From an uncultured Chloroflexales bacterium (lineage in GTDB: Bacteria; Chloroflexota; Chloroflexia; Chloroflexales; Chloroflexaceae), in the NCBI GenBank assembly GCA_937967405.1, contig CALCJV010000001.1:1-51228 (forward strand): DNA of 51,228 nt. The letters are read 5' to 3'. The number at the start of each line of letters is the position of its first letter. Position 1 is the stretch's first letter. The translations under genes and the position numbers were made by a program. Under the pieces are notes generated by a model. The model was not told the origin of the DNA. It saw only the letters and a program-made list of their open reading frames with translations, and made no database searches. Positions 33,451 to 41,759 of the stretch are shown piece after piece.

Positions 33451-33858
33451 ATGGATACAATCTTTACCCGCATTCTCAAAGGTGAAATCCCGTGTGTGCG
33501 TGTGTATGAAGATGAGCATACCTTGGCCATTATGGATATTGCGCCGGCTACTCGTGGGCATACACTGGTGATCTCCAAAGAACCCTACCCGCAACTCACC
33601 GATGTCCCTGCCGATGTGTTGGCCGCAGTGGCCCAAACGACCAAGCGTGTGGCGCAGGCAATCGTCCTTGCCCTGCATCCCGATGGCTTCAACATTGTGC
33701 AGAACAACGGAGCTGCCGCAGGCCAGACAGTATTTCATTATCACGTCCATATTATTCCGCGCTGGAATGGTGATAATGCGTTGCAGCATTGGCAGCCGGG
33801 TCACTCAGATGCAGCCGAGCTACAGAAAGTGGCAGAGCAAATCCGTGCCCAGCTCTGA
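33451..33858 (+). CDS. HIT-family nucleotide hydrolase/transferase
   Basis: 135 aa. The histidine triad is HYHVHIIPR near residues 95-103, with the family N-terminus FTRILKGEIPCVRVYEDEHTLA. HIT proteins act on nucleotide phosphoramidates, AppppA-like substrates or sugar nucleotides; the exact one here cannot be told. AAGGAG lies 10 nt before the ATG. Its end overlaps the next frame by 14 nt. Confidence 0.93.
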   Translation: MDTIFTRILKGEIPCVRVYEDEHTLAIMDIAPATRGHTLVISKEPYPQLTDVPADVLAAVAQTTKRVAQAIVLALHPDGFNIVQNNGAAAGQTVFHYHVHIIPRWNGDNALQHWQPGHSDAAELQKVAEQIRAQL

Positions 33859-34312
33859 TGAGCAAGCCCTCTTTCTGGGCACGGCCAGCCAGCACGGGTA
33901 TCCGGCCGAGGTCGCCCTGCCGATCTACACCCAGTTGGTAGCAACCCTGCGTGAGCGTGGGCATGGGTCGGCTCTGTATGTGTATCGGGTTGACGAGCAC
34001 GAGGGAGAGCGTGAGCGTGCACCGGCCCCGCCGCCGTTCACCCGCCCACGCACCCTGCTGGCGTTTGCCACCGCCGATACGGCTCTTGGCTTTGCCCAGC
34101 GCATGCGCCTACGTGGTCGCCCGCGCTTGCGCTGCATCGCCTTTGCCACCCTGCTCGCGGTGATGCTCCAGCACCCGTCTATTCGTGCCGTGCTGGTGGT
34201 GGATGAGCCACTCGTTATTCCCGCTGGGCAACACTTTCCCACAGGCTACATGATCAGCCGGACTGACCTGCACGAGATGCTGAAAGGAGCAGCACATGGG
34301 GAGCCGCTTTGA
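33845..34312 (+). CDS. Hypothetical protein between HIT and prs
   Basis: 155 aa from a GTG at 33845, not recognised. It begins VPSSDEQALFLGTASQHGYP and contains an alpha/beta-looking stretch (TLLAFATADTALGFAQRMR, then RAVLVVDEPLVIPAGQHF). No catalytic motif is visible. It overlaps HIT by 14 nt and prs by 17 nt, so the three are probably translationally coupled. The start is uncertain; the frame stays open upstream inside HIT. Confidence 0.6.
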   Translation: MPSSDEQALFLGTASQHGYPAEVALPIYTQLVATLRERGHGSALYVYRVDEHEGERERAPAPPPFTRPRTLLAFATADTALGFAQRMRLRGRPRLRCIAFATLLAVMLQHPSIRAVLVVDEPLVIPAGQHFPTGYMISRTDLHEMLKGAAHGEPL

Positions 34313-35303
34313 TGAGCTGCGAATCTTTTCGGGGAATGGCAATCCTGCCCTCACCCAAGCTATCTGTGACCGTATCGGGGTGCGGCTTGGTGATGCCACC
34401 GTCACCCAATTTGTGAATGAAAATATCTTTGTGCGCCTGAATGAAACGGTGCGCGAGAAAGATGTATTTGTGGTACAGTCGCTGTCCAGCCCCCTCAATG
34501 ACCGCATTATGGAGCTGCTGATTATGCTGGATGCGTGCAAACGGGCTTCCGCTGGACGCATCACGGCGGTGATCCCCTACTATGCCTACGGGCGTACCGA
34601 CAAACGTGATCAGCCGCGCGTGCCGATCACGGCCCGCTTGTTTGCCGATATGATCGAGATTGCCGGAGCCAATCAAGTCATTACAATGGACCTGCACGCA
34701 GGCCAGATTCAGGGCTTCTTCAATATCCCCGTAGATGAACTGAGCGGCTTGTCGCTGCTAGCGCGGTACTACGCCGAGAAGAACCTCGATGAGATGATTG
34801 TGGTATCGCCGGATATGGGCTTTGCCAAACGGGCCCGCAACCTTGCCGAGCGGCTCGGTGTGCCGCTCGTGATCGCTGAGAAACGCCGCATCCAACAGTT
34901 CCAGCCCGCTGCCAATGGCCGAAGCAAAACCACTACCACCACAGAGGTGCTGAACTTGATCGGCGATGTGACTGGCAAACGCTGCATCCTTGTGGATGAT
35001 GAGATTGCGACGGGCGGCTCGATAGTGCAGGTGGCTCAGCTCTTGATGGAGCAGGGCGCACGCGAAGTCTATGCCGGCTGTGTGCATCCGGTGCTAGTCG
35101 GGCCGGCGGTGGAGCGGCTCGTGGCTAGCCCAATTGTCGAGCTAGTTGTCACTGATTCGCTGCCCGTGCCGCCCGAAAAGCAGTTTGATCGGCTCAAGGT
35201 GCTGTCAATCAGCACGCTGCTGGCTGAGGTGATCCAGCGGATTCATAGTGGCATCTCGGTGGATACCATGTTCCAGCACCGCGATCATCCAGCCCTGCTC
35301 TGA
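34296..35303 (+). CDS. prs: Ribose-phosphate pyrophosphokinase
   Basis: 335 aa, slightly longer than the usual 310-320. It makes PRPP, the precursor of nucleotides, His, Trp and NAD. Conserved blocks are RIFSGNGNPALTQAI, FVNENIFVRLNETVREKDVFVVQSL, the PRPP-synthase signature around TMDLHAGQIQGFF, VVSPDMGFAKRARNLAERL and the PRPP-binding loop CILVDDEIATGGSI. An insertion, FQPAANGRSKTTTTTEV, lies after KRRIQQ. Its start lies inside the preceding gene. Confidence 0.96.
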   Translation: MGSRFDELRIFSGNGNPALTQAICDRIGVRLGDATVTQFVNENIFVRLNETVREKDVFVVQSLSSPLNDRIMELLIMLDACKRASAGRITAVIPYYAYGRTDKRDQPRVPITARLFADMIEIAGANQVITMDLHAGQIQGFFNIPVDELSGLSLLARYYAEKNLDEMIVVSPDMGFAKRARNLAERLGVPLVIAEKRRIQQFQPAANGRSKTTTTTEVLNLIGDVTGKRCILVDDEIATGGSIVQVAQLLMEQGAREVYAGCVHPVLVGPAVERLVASPIVELVVTDSLPVPPEKQFDRLKVLSISTLLAEVIQRIHSGISVDTMFQHRDHPALL

Positions 35304-35342
35304 TTGGTAGGGGAAATCCTACGCAGGCGTATGGCTTAGGCA

Positions 35343-35351
35343 TGCTATAAT
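35343..35351 (+). promoter_or_regulatory. Extended -10 promoter of the lipoprotein gene
   Basis: TGCTATAAT, a perfect -10 with a TGN extension, about 108 nt before the ATG at 35459. No -35 is evident. Confidence 0.6.
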
Positions 35352-35458
35352 GCAACGGTAACGCTACGCTTTTCAATCAGGCGGGACTGTACGTAGTGCA
35401 GCGTTCCGCAGCTAGTGTCTTGGCTGTGCGTACTTACGCGCCGACGTGAAGGGCGATT

Positions 35459-36121
35459 ATGAACAAGAGGAGCAAGCGTGGGGGGGCAATGTGCCGAATG
35501 TTGCGTGGAATCCCGATCATCGCAGTGATACTGTTGGTGGGCTGTATGCAAGCCCTGCCGACTGACCCCGCCTTACGCGAAGCATCAGGTACATTCGGCG
35601 TGAGCCGCTCTTCTGCTACGCCTCCATTGGAAGTGTATGAATATGCGCTCCCCGCGCCCGTTGCACTGAAGCCGGAGCCGCCCGCGCCTGTCGCACCGGA
35701 GCCGGAGCCGCTTGCATCGGTGTTTGCGCCGTCCCCCGCGGAGCCAGAGGTGATTATCAATGCGCCGCCCCTACCGAGCTACACCAATGAAGAACGCTGG
35801 CGATTGCAGCAGCGTGAACGACAACCATTCGCGGCGATGCAGAGCTTCTTTACCAGCAATTCGCAGCTGTGGTGGTACGATCCGCTCCAGCAGCAGCATC
35901 TTGCGCTCGGCACGTTTCGGGGGGCGTTCACCGTGCAAGCTCGCTTCATCCTGCAAGCCCAGAATGTCCCCGCCTTAGAAGTGCCGTACCAGATCAACCG
36001 TAGCTACGGCATCACTGCCCTCTCGCCCGCCATCATCGAGCGCATGCGGGCGGCGGGCTATAGTGAATGGGTTGAAGCCTATGTGCTGGAAACGCCCGAC
36101 ATCGTGGCTCCGTCGCAGTAG
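35459..36121 (+). CDS. Putative lipoprotein
   Basis: 220 aa. A basic N-terminus (MNKRSKRGGAMCRMLRG), a hydrophobic core and the lipobox LLVGC at about residues 25-29 indicate a lipid-anchored protein. A Pro/Glu/Ala-rich linker (about 55-95) precedes a C-terminal domain with MQSFFTSNSQLWWYDPLQQQ that I do not recognise. The reading frame starts with AAGGG about 7 nt upstream. Upstream is prs, downstream a membrane protein; no functional clue. Confidence 0.65.
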   Translation: MNKRSKRGGAMCRMLRGIPIIAVILLVGCMQALPTDPALREASGTFGVSRSSATPPLEVYEYALPAPVALKPEPPAPVAPEPEPLASVFAPSPAEPEVIINAPPLPSYTNEERWRLQQRERQPFAAMQSFFTSNSQLWWYDPLQQQHLALGTFRGAFTVQARFILQAQNVPALEVPYQINRSYGITALSPAIIERMRAAGYSEWVEAYVLETPDIVAPSQ

Positions 36122-36207
36122 ATTCAGATCAGGCTTGATCAGGCTGGATGAGGCGAATTGAACTGAAAGTCCTAATGCAAAGGCTATCCGCTTTGCCCGC
36201 TTTATTG

Positions 36208-36213
36208 TATAAT
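36208..36213 (+). promoter_or_regulatory. -10 element upstream of the 36333 gene
   Basis: TATAAT (6/6) about 120 nt before the chosen GTG. No matching -35 was seen. Confidence 0.4.
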
Positions 36214-36332
36214 GTGAACTTAACATCGCTTGCAACTTTGCGACTTTGCATAACGTCATAGATTGTATGTAGCACGTGCGGATCATCTCGCCGATCCCAC
36301 AGGCGTATCGGAGTAGGAAAGGTGGAATAGCC

Positions 36333-37364
36333 GTGAGCCGTTATCTTGATATTGTGCGGGGCCAACAGCGTCGAGGTGGCTTTCAGATTACCTCGAAGAC
36401 AATCCTGACCATCATTGCCATCGTTGCCATGATTAGCTCGGCCGTATACTGGTGGGGTGTGCAAAGCCAACTCACCTCGAATGTGGCCATGTCTATTGCC
36501 TTTACTGCGATTCTGGTGCTAGCTCCGCCGGTGCTCGTCTCGTTCCTGATCCCATGGTCGCCGGGGGGCATGCTCCTACAGAAGATCAATGCGCGGACGT
36601 GGGGCTACGCTGTCGTAATTTTTGCGGCACTGTTCCTGATCTACTACTCCTTTGAGATTCAATATACGTGGTGGGCTGCTCAGCCGGTAGTCTCGGATAC
36701 GGGCTTAATCTGGCAGCAGGTGTTAGTTGGGATTATTGGCTTTATTGTGATTCCCGCTCTGATCTGGACTCCCGTTACCTCTGAAGAGCTGGTTGAGCAG
36801 GTGCGCCAAGCGCATCTGGTGAAACGCTACGAAATGCAAGCCCAAGCCGATATTGCGATCCTGCGCGGCACGTTGCTGCGGGCCCAAGAAAAAGCCCTCA
36901 AAGGCTTTGCCAACCTGACAGCTGATGAGCGTGAAGAGCTTGCGATTGTGATGCAAGGTTTGGTCAAGAGCATAGACAAAACCCTCAAAGAGGTTGGGCA
37001 GAGTGTCAAGGTGGTCAGTAATGCGACGATCCCCTTCAACTCGTTAGAGGATAATGAGGACATTCGTGAGTATCTCGATTATATTCACGAAACCCTCGTC
37101 TACAATTCACTCACCGATGAGTACGAACGCCGCCCTGCGCCCGCTGCACCGCCCGCTCACACGTCGCGTGCGCGGCTTGGGCCTCCTGCTCGCCCGCAGC
37201 TCGAAGCCGACGATGAGGAAGAACTCGAAGCTCCTCCGCCACGGCGGCGGCGGGCCCCTGCATCACGCAACGTGCCGCAGTACGAGGATGAGAAGTACGA
37301 AGAGCCAGCTCCCCGTCGGCGCACGCGCCCTTTATCCGAAGACTATCGTTACTACGATGAGTAA
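36333..37364 (+). CDS. Multi-pass membrane protein with acidic/Arg/Pro C-terminal tail
   Basis: 343 aa from a GTG at 36333 that has AGGTGG 7 nt upstream; a frame from an ATG at 36276 is also open. About four hydrophobic helices (residues 22-150) are followed by a cytoplasmic-type amphipathic segment (VRQAHLVKRYEMQAQADIAI), a helical domain up to about 265, and an unstructured tail alternating Asp/Glu and Arg/Pro (DDEEELEAPPPRRRRAP). Function not recognised. The 85-aa gene and nadD follow closely. Confidence 0.7.
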   Translation: MSRYLDIVRGQQRRGGFQITSKTILTIIAIVAMISSAVYWWGVQSQLTSNVAMSIAFTAILVLAPPVLVSFLIPWSPGGMLLQKINARTWGYAVVIFAALFLIYYSFEIQYTWWAAQPVVSDTGLIWQQVLVGIIGFIVIPALIWTPVTSEELVEQVRQAHLVKRYEMQAQADIAILRGTLLRAQEKALKGFANLTADEREELAIVMQGLVKSIDKTLKEVGQSVKVVSNATIPFNSLEDNEDIREYLDYIHETLVYNSLTDEYERRPAPAAPPAHTSRARLGPPARPQLEADDEEELEAPPPRRRRAPASRNVPQYEDEKYEEPAPRRRTRPLSEDYRYYDE

Positions 37365-37372
37365 GTGTAGCT

Positions 37373-37630
37373 ATGCGAGGCTTGTTCTTTCGCACTGAAA
37401 ATGATACCTCACTCTCGGACGAAGACCTGATGGCCCTTGCCGATGCGCTAGCCGTCACGATCCATCATCGGGTGGGCACACAAGTCTTTTGGCTCACGCG
37501 GCAGGATATAGCTGAGCTGGTTGGGCCCTATATTGTTGATCTTGACCCCGAAGATCAGGATGCCATTCCATGGCTCGTGTGGCATCTGATCCAAGCCGCC
37601 CGCGAAATTGCAGTAACGGCGAGGCGATAG
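37373..37630 (+). CDS. Small protein, unknown
   Basis: 85 aa, soluble, with LSDEDLMALADALAVTIHHR and WLTRQDIAELVGPYIVDLDPE. It has no family assignment. It begins 8 nt after the membrane protein and ends 3 nt before nadD, so it belongs to that operon. Confidence 0.6.
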   Translation: MRGLFFRTENDTSLSDEDLMALADALAVTIHHRVGTQVFWLTRQDIAELVGPYIVDLDPEDQDAIPWLVWHLIQAAREIAVTARR

Positions 37631-37633
37631 CAG

Positions 37634-38248
37634 ATGGCTCGTATCGGGGTGCTGGGCGGTACGTTCGACCCGATCCACTACGGGCATTTGGCGATTGCCG
37701 AAGAAGCCCGCTACATCCTCAATTTGGCGCGGGTGTACCTCATTCCCGCCGCGCAGCAGCCGCTCAAGCAGGGGCAGCACGCCGCCTCTGCCGCGCATCG
37801 CCTTGCAATGGTGCAGCTTGCGTGTGAGGATAATCCGGTGCTGATTGCCTCCTCCATCGAACTGGATCGCCCGCCGCCCTCGTACACGATAGATACGATC
37901 ATGACCCTGCGCCAACAACTCGAAGCCGATACCGAACTCTACTTCCTGCTTGGTGCCGATGCCCTTGCCCTGCTCCCGCGCTGGCGGCGCATCTCCGAGT
38001 TACTCACGCTGACCCGCTTTGCGGTACTGACGCGGCCCGGCATCACGCTCGATCTGGATGGCGTGGTGCAAGCCCTGCCCGCTGCTGCCGGACGGATCAG
38101 CGTGATCGCTGGACCTGCGCTGGAGATTTCGAGCGAGATGCTGCGCGAGCGCATGGCGAGGGGGCTACCTGTGCGCTACCAACTCCCTGATCCGGTGCTG
38201 ACCTATATCTACGAACACAAGCTGTACGGAACCGGTATTGCCGACTGA
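37634..38248 (+). CDS. nadD: Nicotinate-nucleotide adenylyltransferase
   Basis: 204 aa, normal length. It adenylates nicotinate mononucleotide, a late step of NAD synthesis. The nucleotidyltransferase motif GGTFDPIHYGHLAIAEEA (residues 8-25) is complete, and the late SSEMLRERMARG with the ISS-x-x-like motif appears as EISSEMLRERM. It overlaps rsmG by 11 nt. Confidence 0.95.
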   Translation: MARIGVLGGTFDPIHYGHLAIAEEARYILNLARVYLIPAAQQPLKQGQHAASAAHRLAMVQLACEDNPVLIASSIELDRPPPSYTIDTIMTLRQQLEADTELYFLLGADALALLPRWRRISELLTLTRFAVLTRPGITLDLDGVVQALPAAAGRISVIAGPALEISSEMLRERMARGLPVRYQLPDPVLTYIYEHKLYGTGIAD

Positions 38249-38975
38249 AGCCGCAACTCAGCCCGATCTCCCCCTTGCGCTCCTTGCCGATACTGCGGCC
38301 GCGTGGGGTCTGCCGCTCACCCCTCCCCAGCTTGAACAATTCGCCATCTATGCCACCGAACTGCTGCGCTGGAATAGCCATACGAACCTGACCAGCATCA
38401 CCGATCCCAAAGGGATCATTGTGCGCCACTTCCTTGATGCGCTGGTGTGCGCCCGCTACGTGCCCGCTGTGCCGCAGCGTCTGGCCGATGTGGGCACGGG
38501 GGCGGGTGTGCCGGGCATCCCCTTGAAAATCCTGTGGGGCACGCCCCATCTGACGCTGATCGAATCGGTGGGCAAAAAGACCGCGTTTCTGACCCACCTT
38601 GTGGGGGTGCTAGGGCTAGCGAATGTGACGATCCTGACCAGCCGCGCCGAACTACCCGCCCACGATGCCGCGCACCGCGAGCAGTACGATCTGGTGGTGG
38701 CGCGGGCCGTTGCCGCGTTGCCCACCCTGCTCGAATATTGCCTGCCGTTTGCACGGGTGGGCGGGCGGGTGCTGTGCCCCAAAGGAGCCACCATTGCGGC
38801 AGAGGTGCAGTCCGCGCAGGCTGCGCTAACCACGCTTGGAGGCATGTTGAGTCGCGTAGATCCGGTGCAACTTCCGGGTATTGAAGCCCGTACTATGATT
38901 GTGGTAGAGAAACACGCCCGCACACCCGCACGTTACCCGCGAGCCGTAGGCATACCGAGTCGTCGCCCGCTTTGA
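38238..38975 (+). CDS. rsmG: 16S rRNA (guanine527-N7)-methyltransferase
   Basis: 245 aa. RsmG (GidB) methylates G527 of 16S rRNA; loss gives low-level streptomycin resistance in several bacteria. The family block RWNSHTNLTSITDP, the HFLDAL motif, and the SAM-binding LADVGTGAGVPGIPLKI are present. The start is a TTG at 38238, inside the end of nadD; no ATG or GTG lies close enough, so this start is assumed. The pspA promoter overlaps its last codons. Confidence 0.93.
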   Translation: MPTEAATQPDLPLALLADTAAAWGLPLTPPQLEQFAIYATELLRWNSHTNLTSITDPKGIIVRHFLDALVCARYVPAVPQRLADVGTGAGVPGIPLKILWGTPHLTLIESVGKKTAFLTHLVGVLGLANVTILTSRAELPAHDAAHREQYDLVVARAVAALPTLLEYCLPFARVGGRVLCPKGATIAAEVQSAQAALTTLGGMLSRVDPVQLPGIEARTMIVVEKHARTPARYPRAVGIPSRRPL

Positions 38976-39000
38976 AGCACCTAGCCGCATCTGTTACAAT
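38972..39000 (+). promoter_or_regulatory. pspA promoter
   Basis: TTGAAG (38972-38977), a 17-nt spacer and TACAAT (38995-39000, 5/6). The -35 overlaps the rsmG stop codon. The leader to pspA is about 55 nt. Confidence 0.7.
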
Positions 39001-39061
39001 GCTAGTGGGTAAATCACGCTACCTACATGAAGTGGCCTCGAATATAAGGAGAATACAGCCG

Positions 39062-39766
39062 ATGAAGTCAATGCTTGGACGGATTGGAGACTTGCTGAGT
39101 GCCAACATCAACGCCATGTTGGACAAAGCCGAAGACCCTGAGAAAATGGCTGATGAGTATTTGCGCCAATTGCGTTCGCAGCTGTTTGAAGCCAAAACAA
39201 GCGTCGCAGCGGCAATGGCTGATGAGCGCAAGCTCCAGCAACGTGCGAACAAGCAGTTCGATGAGGTGCGTAATTGGCAAACCAAAGCCGCCACTGCGCT
39301 TCGCAACGGCGACGAAGAGCTGGCCCGCGCCGCTTTGCAGCGCAAGGTGCAAGCCGAGCAGCTGGCTGAGCAGTATGATGAGCAGTACAAGCTGCAAGCT
39401 GATCAGGTGCGCCAGCTTCAGAATGGGCTGATCGGGCTAGAGAACCGCATCGCCGAGACGCAAGCCAAACGCGACATGATTGTGGCTAAGAAGAACCGTG
39501 CCCGCACCCAGCAAGCTCTGCTTCAAGCCTCGCAGGGCTTAACCAATGTGAGTGCGCTCGATAAGCTCAGCCAGCTCGAAGAGCGCATAGATGATCAGCT
39601 CAACCGCGCCGAAGCTATGGCCCAGCTGGAGCAGGGCACGCTGGAAAACCGCTTCCGCCAGCTGGAAAACCAGACCAACGTAGATGCCGAGTTGGAAGAA
39701 CTCAAGCGGCAACTGTTTGGCCCAACGATCGAAGAAGTGCCGCCAGCTGCTTTGCCACAGGAATAG
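39062..39766 (+). CDS. pspA: PspA/IM30-family membrane-stress protein
   Basis: 234 aa, almost entirely helical. PspA/Vipp1 proteins polymerise on damaged membranes (ESCRT-III-like). The start MKSMLGRIGDLLSANINAML is the membrane-binding amphipathic helix, followed by DKAEDPEKMADEYLRQLRSQ and long coiled coils. AAGGAG lies about 10 nt before the ATG at 39062; the open frame upstream reads into rsmG and is not used. A YbjN-like gene follows after 5 nt, so the two are one operon. Confidence 0.92.
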   Translation: MKSMLGRIGDLLSANINAMLDKAEDPEKMADEYLRQLRSQLFEAKTSVAAAMADERKLQQRANKQFDEVRNWQTKAATALRNGDEELARAALQRKVQAEQLAEQYDEQYKLQADQVRQLQNGLIGLENRIAETQAKRDMIVAKKNRARTQQALLQASQGLTNVSALDKLSQLEERIDDQLNRAEAMAQLEQGTLENRFRQLENQTNVDAELEELKRQLFGPTIEEVPPAALPQE

Positions 39767-39771
39767 CCGCC

Positions 39772-40269
39772 ATGTCGCATACATCAGCCCAACCTGAACA
39801 GCCTACTGAACAGAATGAGGAGACTATGCGCGAATTTCTTAGCCCCGCTCAGCGTTTGACGTATGATAAGATTAGTCCGTGGATCCGCGAGGTGTTCGGT
39901 GAAAGCGCGAAGGAGTTGCCCGATCTGCCCATCTTTGGGGTGACGCTCGGCTCGGCGTTTGCCGTTGTGCAGGTGGCGGCGTGGCAGAACGATGCTCGCA
40001 TCGTGACCCGCGCTTACCTCACCTCTGGCACAGAAATCACGCCGGAAGTGATGCGTGAACTGTTGCGCCTGAATGACACGATGCCGTTTGGCGCATTTGG
40101 CTTGGATGAGGCGGGCGACATCTTCTTCCAATACACCGCTGTCGGCTCGACGTGTGATCGGCTGGAACTGGAGACGATGGTGCAGACGGTGGTGCAGGTT
40201 GCTGACTATTATGACGACTACATCATCGAACATTACGGCGGCGATTACGCCCTGACTGGCGCGTGGTAG
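39772..40269 (+). CDS. YbjN/type III chaperone-like protein
   Basis: 165 aa. After a 17-residue polar leader, the domain from about 20 on has ITPEVMRELLRLNDTMPFGAFGLDEAGDIFFQYTA-type features (shown here in part: MRELLRLNDTMPFGAF) that resemble the YbjN/CesT/SycE peptide-binding chaperone fold. It lies 5 nt after pspA, and PspA-adjacent YbjN-like proteins are plausible partners (inference). The exact fold assignment was not tested. Confidence 0.7.
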   Translation: MSHTSAQPEQPTEQNEETMREFLSPAQRLTYDKISPWIREVFGESAKELPDLPIFGVTLGSAFAVVQVAAWQNDARIVTRAYLTSGTEITPEVMRELLRLNDTMPFGAFGLDEAGDIFFQYTAVGSTCDRLELETMVQTVVQVADYYDDYIIEHYGGDYALTGAW

Positions 40270-40270
40270 G

Positions 40271-40380
40271 GTAAAGGCTTAGGGGGCAGGTGTTGGGGTG
40301 CAGTGCAGGTGTCAGGGATACACCAACACGTAGCGAATATTGATTGTGCCCCTGACACGCGACACCTAGCACCTGATCCC
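40271..40380. repeat. G-rich TCAGGTG repeat with foldback
   Basis: The left half has direct words GGCAGGTG, TGCAGGTG and TGTCAGGG. GTGTCAGGG (40309-40317) pairs with CCCTGACAC (40350-40358), and GTGTTGG (40290-40296) could instead pair with CCAACAC (40323-40329). The right half carries CCTAGCACCTGA (40365-40376), the exact inverse of a 12-mer at 8403-8414. It lies between the YbjN-like gene and the convergent tdk. Confidence 0.6.
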
Positions 40381-40995
40381 TCATTCGCTCTCATTCATGG
40401 AGCCATGAAGCGGCGGGGCTAGCTCGTGGCAGGCACGGCAACGGGCCTCATACATCTCCGAGCCGCCCACCACCAATGTCGGCGCATCGAGCGGCGCAGG
40501 CAGCCCATTGATCAGCCGCTGCGAACGGGTGGCATAGGCTCCGCAGCGCACACAGATCGCATACAGCTTGGTCACTTGCTCGGCAACCGCCAGCAAGCCC
40601 GCCATCGGGGGGAAAGGATACGCCCGAAAATCCTGATCCAGCCCAGCGACAATCACGCGCAGATGCCGATCCGCCAATTCTTGGCAGGTCTGCACAATCA
40701 CGTCCGGCGCGTCAATTAAGAAGTGCAGCTCGTCAATCGCTACCACCTGCGTATGCACATCAATCAGGTCGGGAATTTCGCAGATCGAATCAATCGGGTA
40801 GGCTGCCTGTGAGGTTCCAATGTGGCTGGTAATCTTGCTGCTGCCGTAGCGGGTATCGCGACGGGGGGAGAAAATGCGAAACGGTTGCCGCGCAATATTC
40901 ACCTGCCGCATGCGCCGGATCAATTCTTCCGTTTTGCCACTGAACATACACCCACAGATCACCTCGATCCGCCCGCTAGCACTCGGTCTGGTCAT
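40381..40995 (-). CDS. tdk: Thymidine kinase
   Basis: 204 aa, type II (bacterial) thymidine kinase, which phosphorylates thymidine to dTMP for salvage. The P-loop is [14 protein letters not shown] at about 14-27, the catalytic DELHF follows near 93, and AGLDQDF and the four-Cys zinc site (CVRC and CRAC) are intact. The start lies divergent from the small membrane protein at 41072. Confidence 0.96.
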   Translation of the reverse strand: MTRPSASGRIEVICGCMFSGKTEELIRRMRQVNIARQPFRIFSPRRDTRYGSSKITSHIGTSQAAYPIDSICEIPDLIDVHTQVVAIDELHFLIDAPDVIVQTCQELADRHLRVIVAGLDQDFRAYPFPPMAGLLAVAEQVTKLYAICVRCGAYATRSQRLINGLPAPLDAPTLVVGGSEMYEARCRACHELAPPLHGSMNESE

Positions 40996-41016
40996 ACGTT
41001 TCAGTCTCCCCGTGTA

Positions 41017-41025
41017 TGGTATAAT
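41017..41025 (+). promoter_or_regulatory. Extended -10 promoter of the 41072 gene
   Basis: TGGTATAAT, identical to the element at 4624-4632. It gives a leader of about 40 nt to the ATG at 41072. GATCCAACT is repeated in tandem just downstream (41039-41056). Confidence 0.65.
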
Positions 41026-41071
41026 AGCGAGAAACTAACGATCCAACTGATCCAACTGTGGAGGATACGGA

Positions 41072-41296
41072 ATGACCACCCCCCCGTCGCGTCGCCAACG
41101 GCGGCGCACACCCCATCAAAGCCAACAACAACGCCGCAAGCAATTGCAAGAGCAACGCCTGCGCCAGCATGCCGAATTGCACGCGCCAATAGACTATTCG
41201 CAGGATTATGCCTTCATTCGCCACGACCTGTACCGCTTGACGCTCTGGAGTGGCATCCTCTTGGCGGGAATGATCGCCCTCTCGTTTGTGCTGTAG
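41072..41296 (+). CDS. Small C-terminal-anchored membrane protein
   Basis: 74 aa. A strongly basic Gln/Arg-rich N-terminus (RRQRRRTPHQSQQQRRKQL) precedes one predicted transmembrane helix (LWSGILLAGMIALSFVL) at the very end. GGAGG lies 7 nt before the ATG, and a clear extended -10 promoter drives it. It is followed by the terminator at 41349-41383. Function unknown; the basic region could bind RNA, DNA or acidic lipid. Confidence 0.65.
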   Translation: MTTPPSRRQRRRTPHQSQQQRRKQLQEQRLRQHAELHAPIDYSQDYAFIRHDLYRLTLWSGILLAGMIALSFVL

Positions 41297-41348
41297 GCAC
41301 GGGGCGAAGCAGCATGCCTGCCGGATTGCTATGTGGCTACAGGGATAG

Positions 41349-41383
41349 AAACCCCTCTGTACCAGCTCGTACAGAGGGGTTTT
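41349..41383. terminator. Bidirectional Rho-independent terminator
   Basis: AAACCCCTCTGTAC (41349-41362) pairs perfectly with GTACAGAGGGGTTT (41369-41382) around CAGCTC; TTTT follows on the plus strand. It separates the convergent small membrane protein and rpmE. Confidence 0.92.
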
Positions 41384-41414
41384 GCTGCCCCATGTGGGCA
41401 AGTAGGCTTTTGGC

Positions 41415-41747
41415 TTAGCCTGCGTCGCTCGTTGCTTCAGCCGCCGCCTCTTCGCCATAAATCTCTTCCAAGAGCGATTTCTTCTTCGGCTTCGGCGCAT
41501 TCTTGGCGGCGCGGCGTTCGGCTTCGCGGGCTTGCCGTTCTTGGCTCGTCTGGAGCCGCTTCATAAACCGATCTACCTGCCCTTCGGTATCAATGATCGA
41601 ACGTTGCTCACCCGTGTAGAAGGGGTGGCAGTTGGCGCAGATGTTGACGCGCAAGTTGGCTCGCGTCGAGCCAATCTTCCATGCTGTGCCGCACGTACCA
41701 CAAACAATCTCTTGCGAGTGATAAACGGGATGAATACCCTGCTTCAC
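41415..41747 (-). CDS. rpmE: 50S ribosomal protein L31, extended
   Basis: 110 aa, longer than the usual 66-80. The N-terminal MKQGIHPVYH start and the zinc-binding type Cys pairs, CGTC (about 16-19) and CANCHPFYTG (about 37-46), show it is the Zn-containing form. A charged C-terminal extension (KNAPKPKKKSLLEEIYGEEA) adds about 35 residues. It is the last gene of rplU-rpmA-rpmE before the terminator. Confidence 0.94.
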   Translation of the reverse strand: MKQGIHPVYHSQEIVCGTCGTAWKIGSTRANLRVNICANCHPFYTGEQRSIIDTEGQVDRFMKRLQTSQERQAREAERRAAKNAPKPKKKSLLEEIYGEEAAAEATSDAG

Positions 41748-41759
41748 GTTGCTTCTCCC

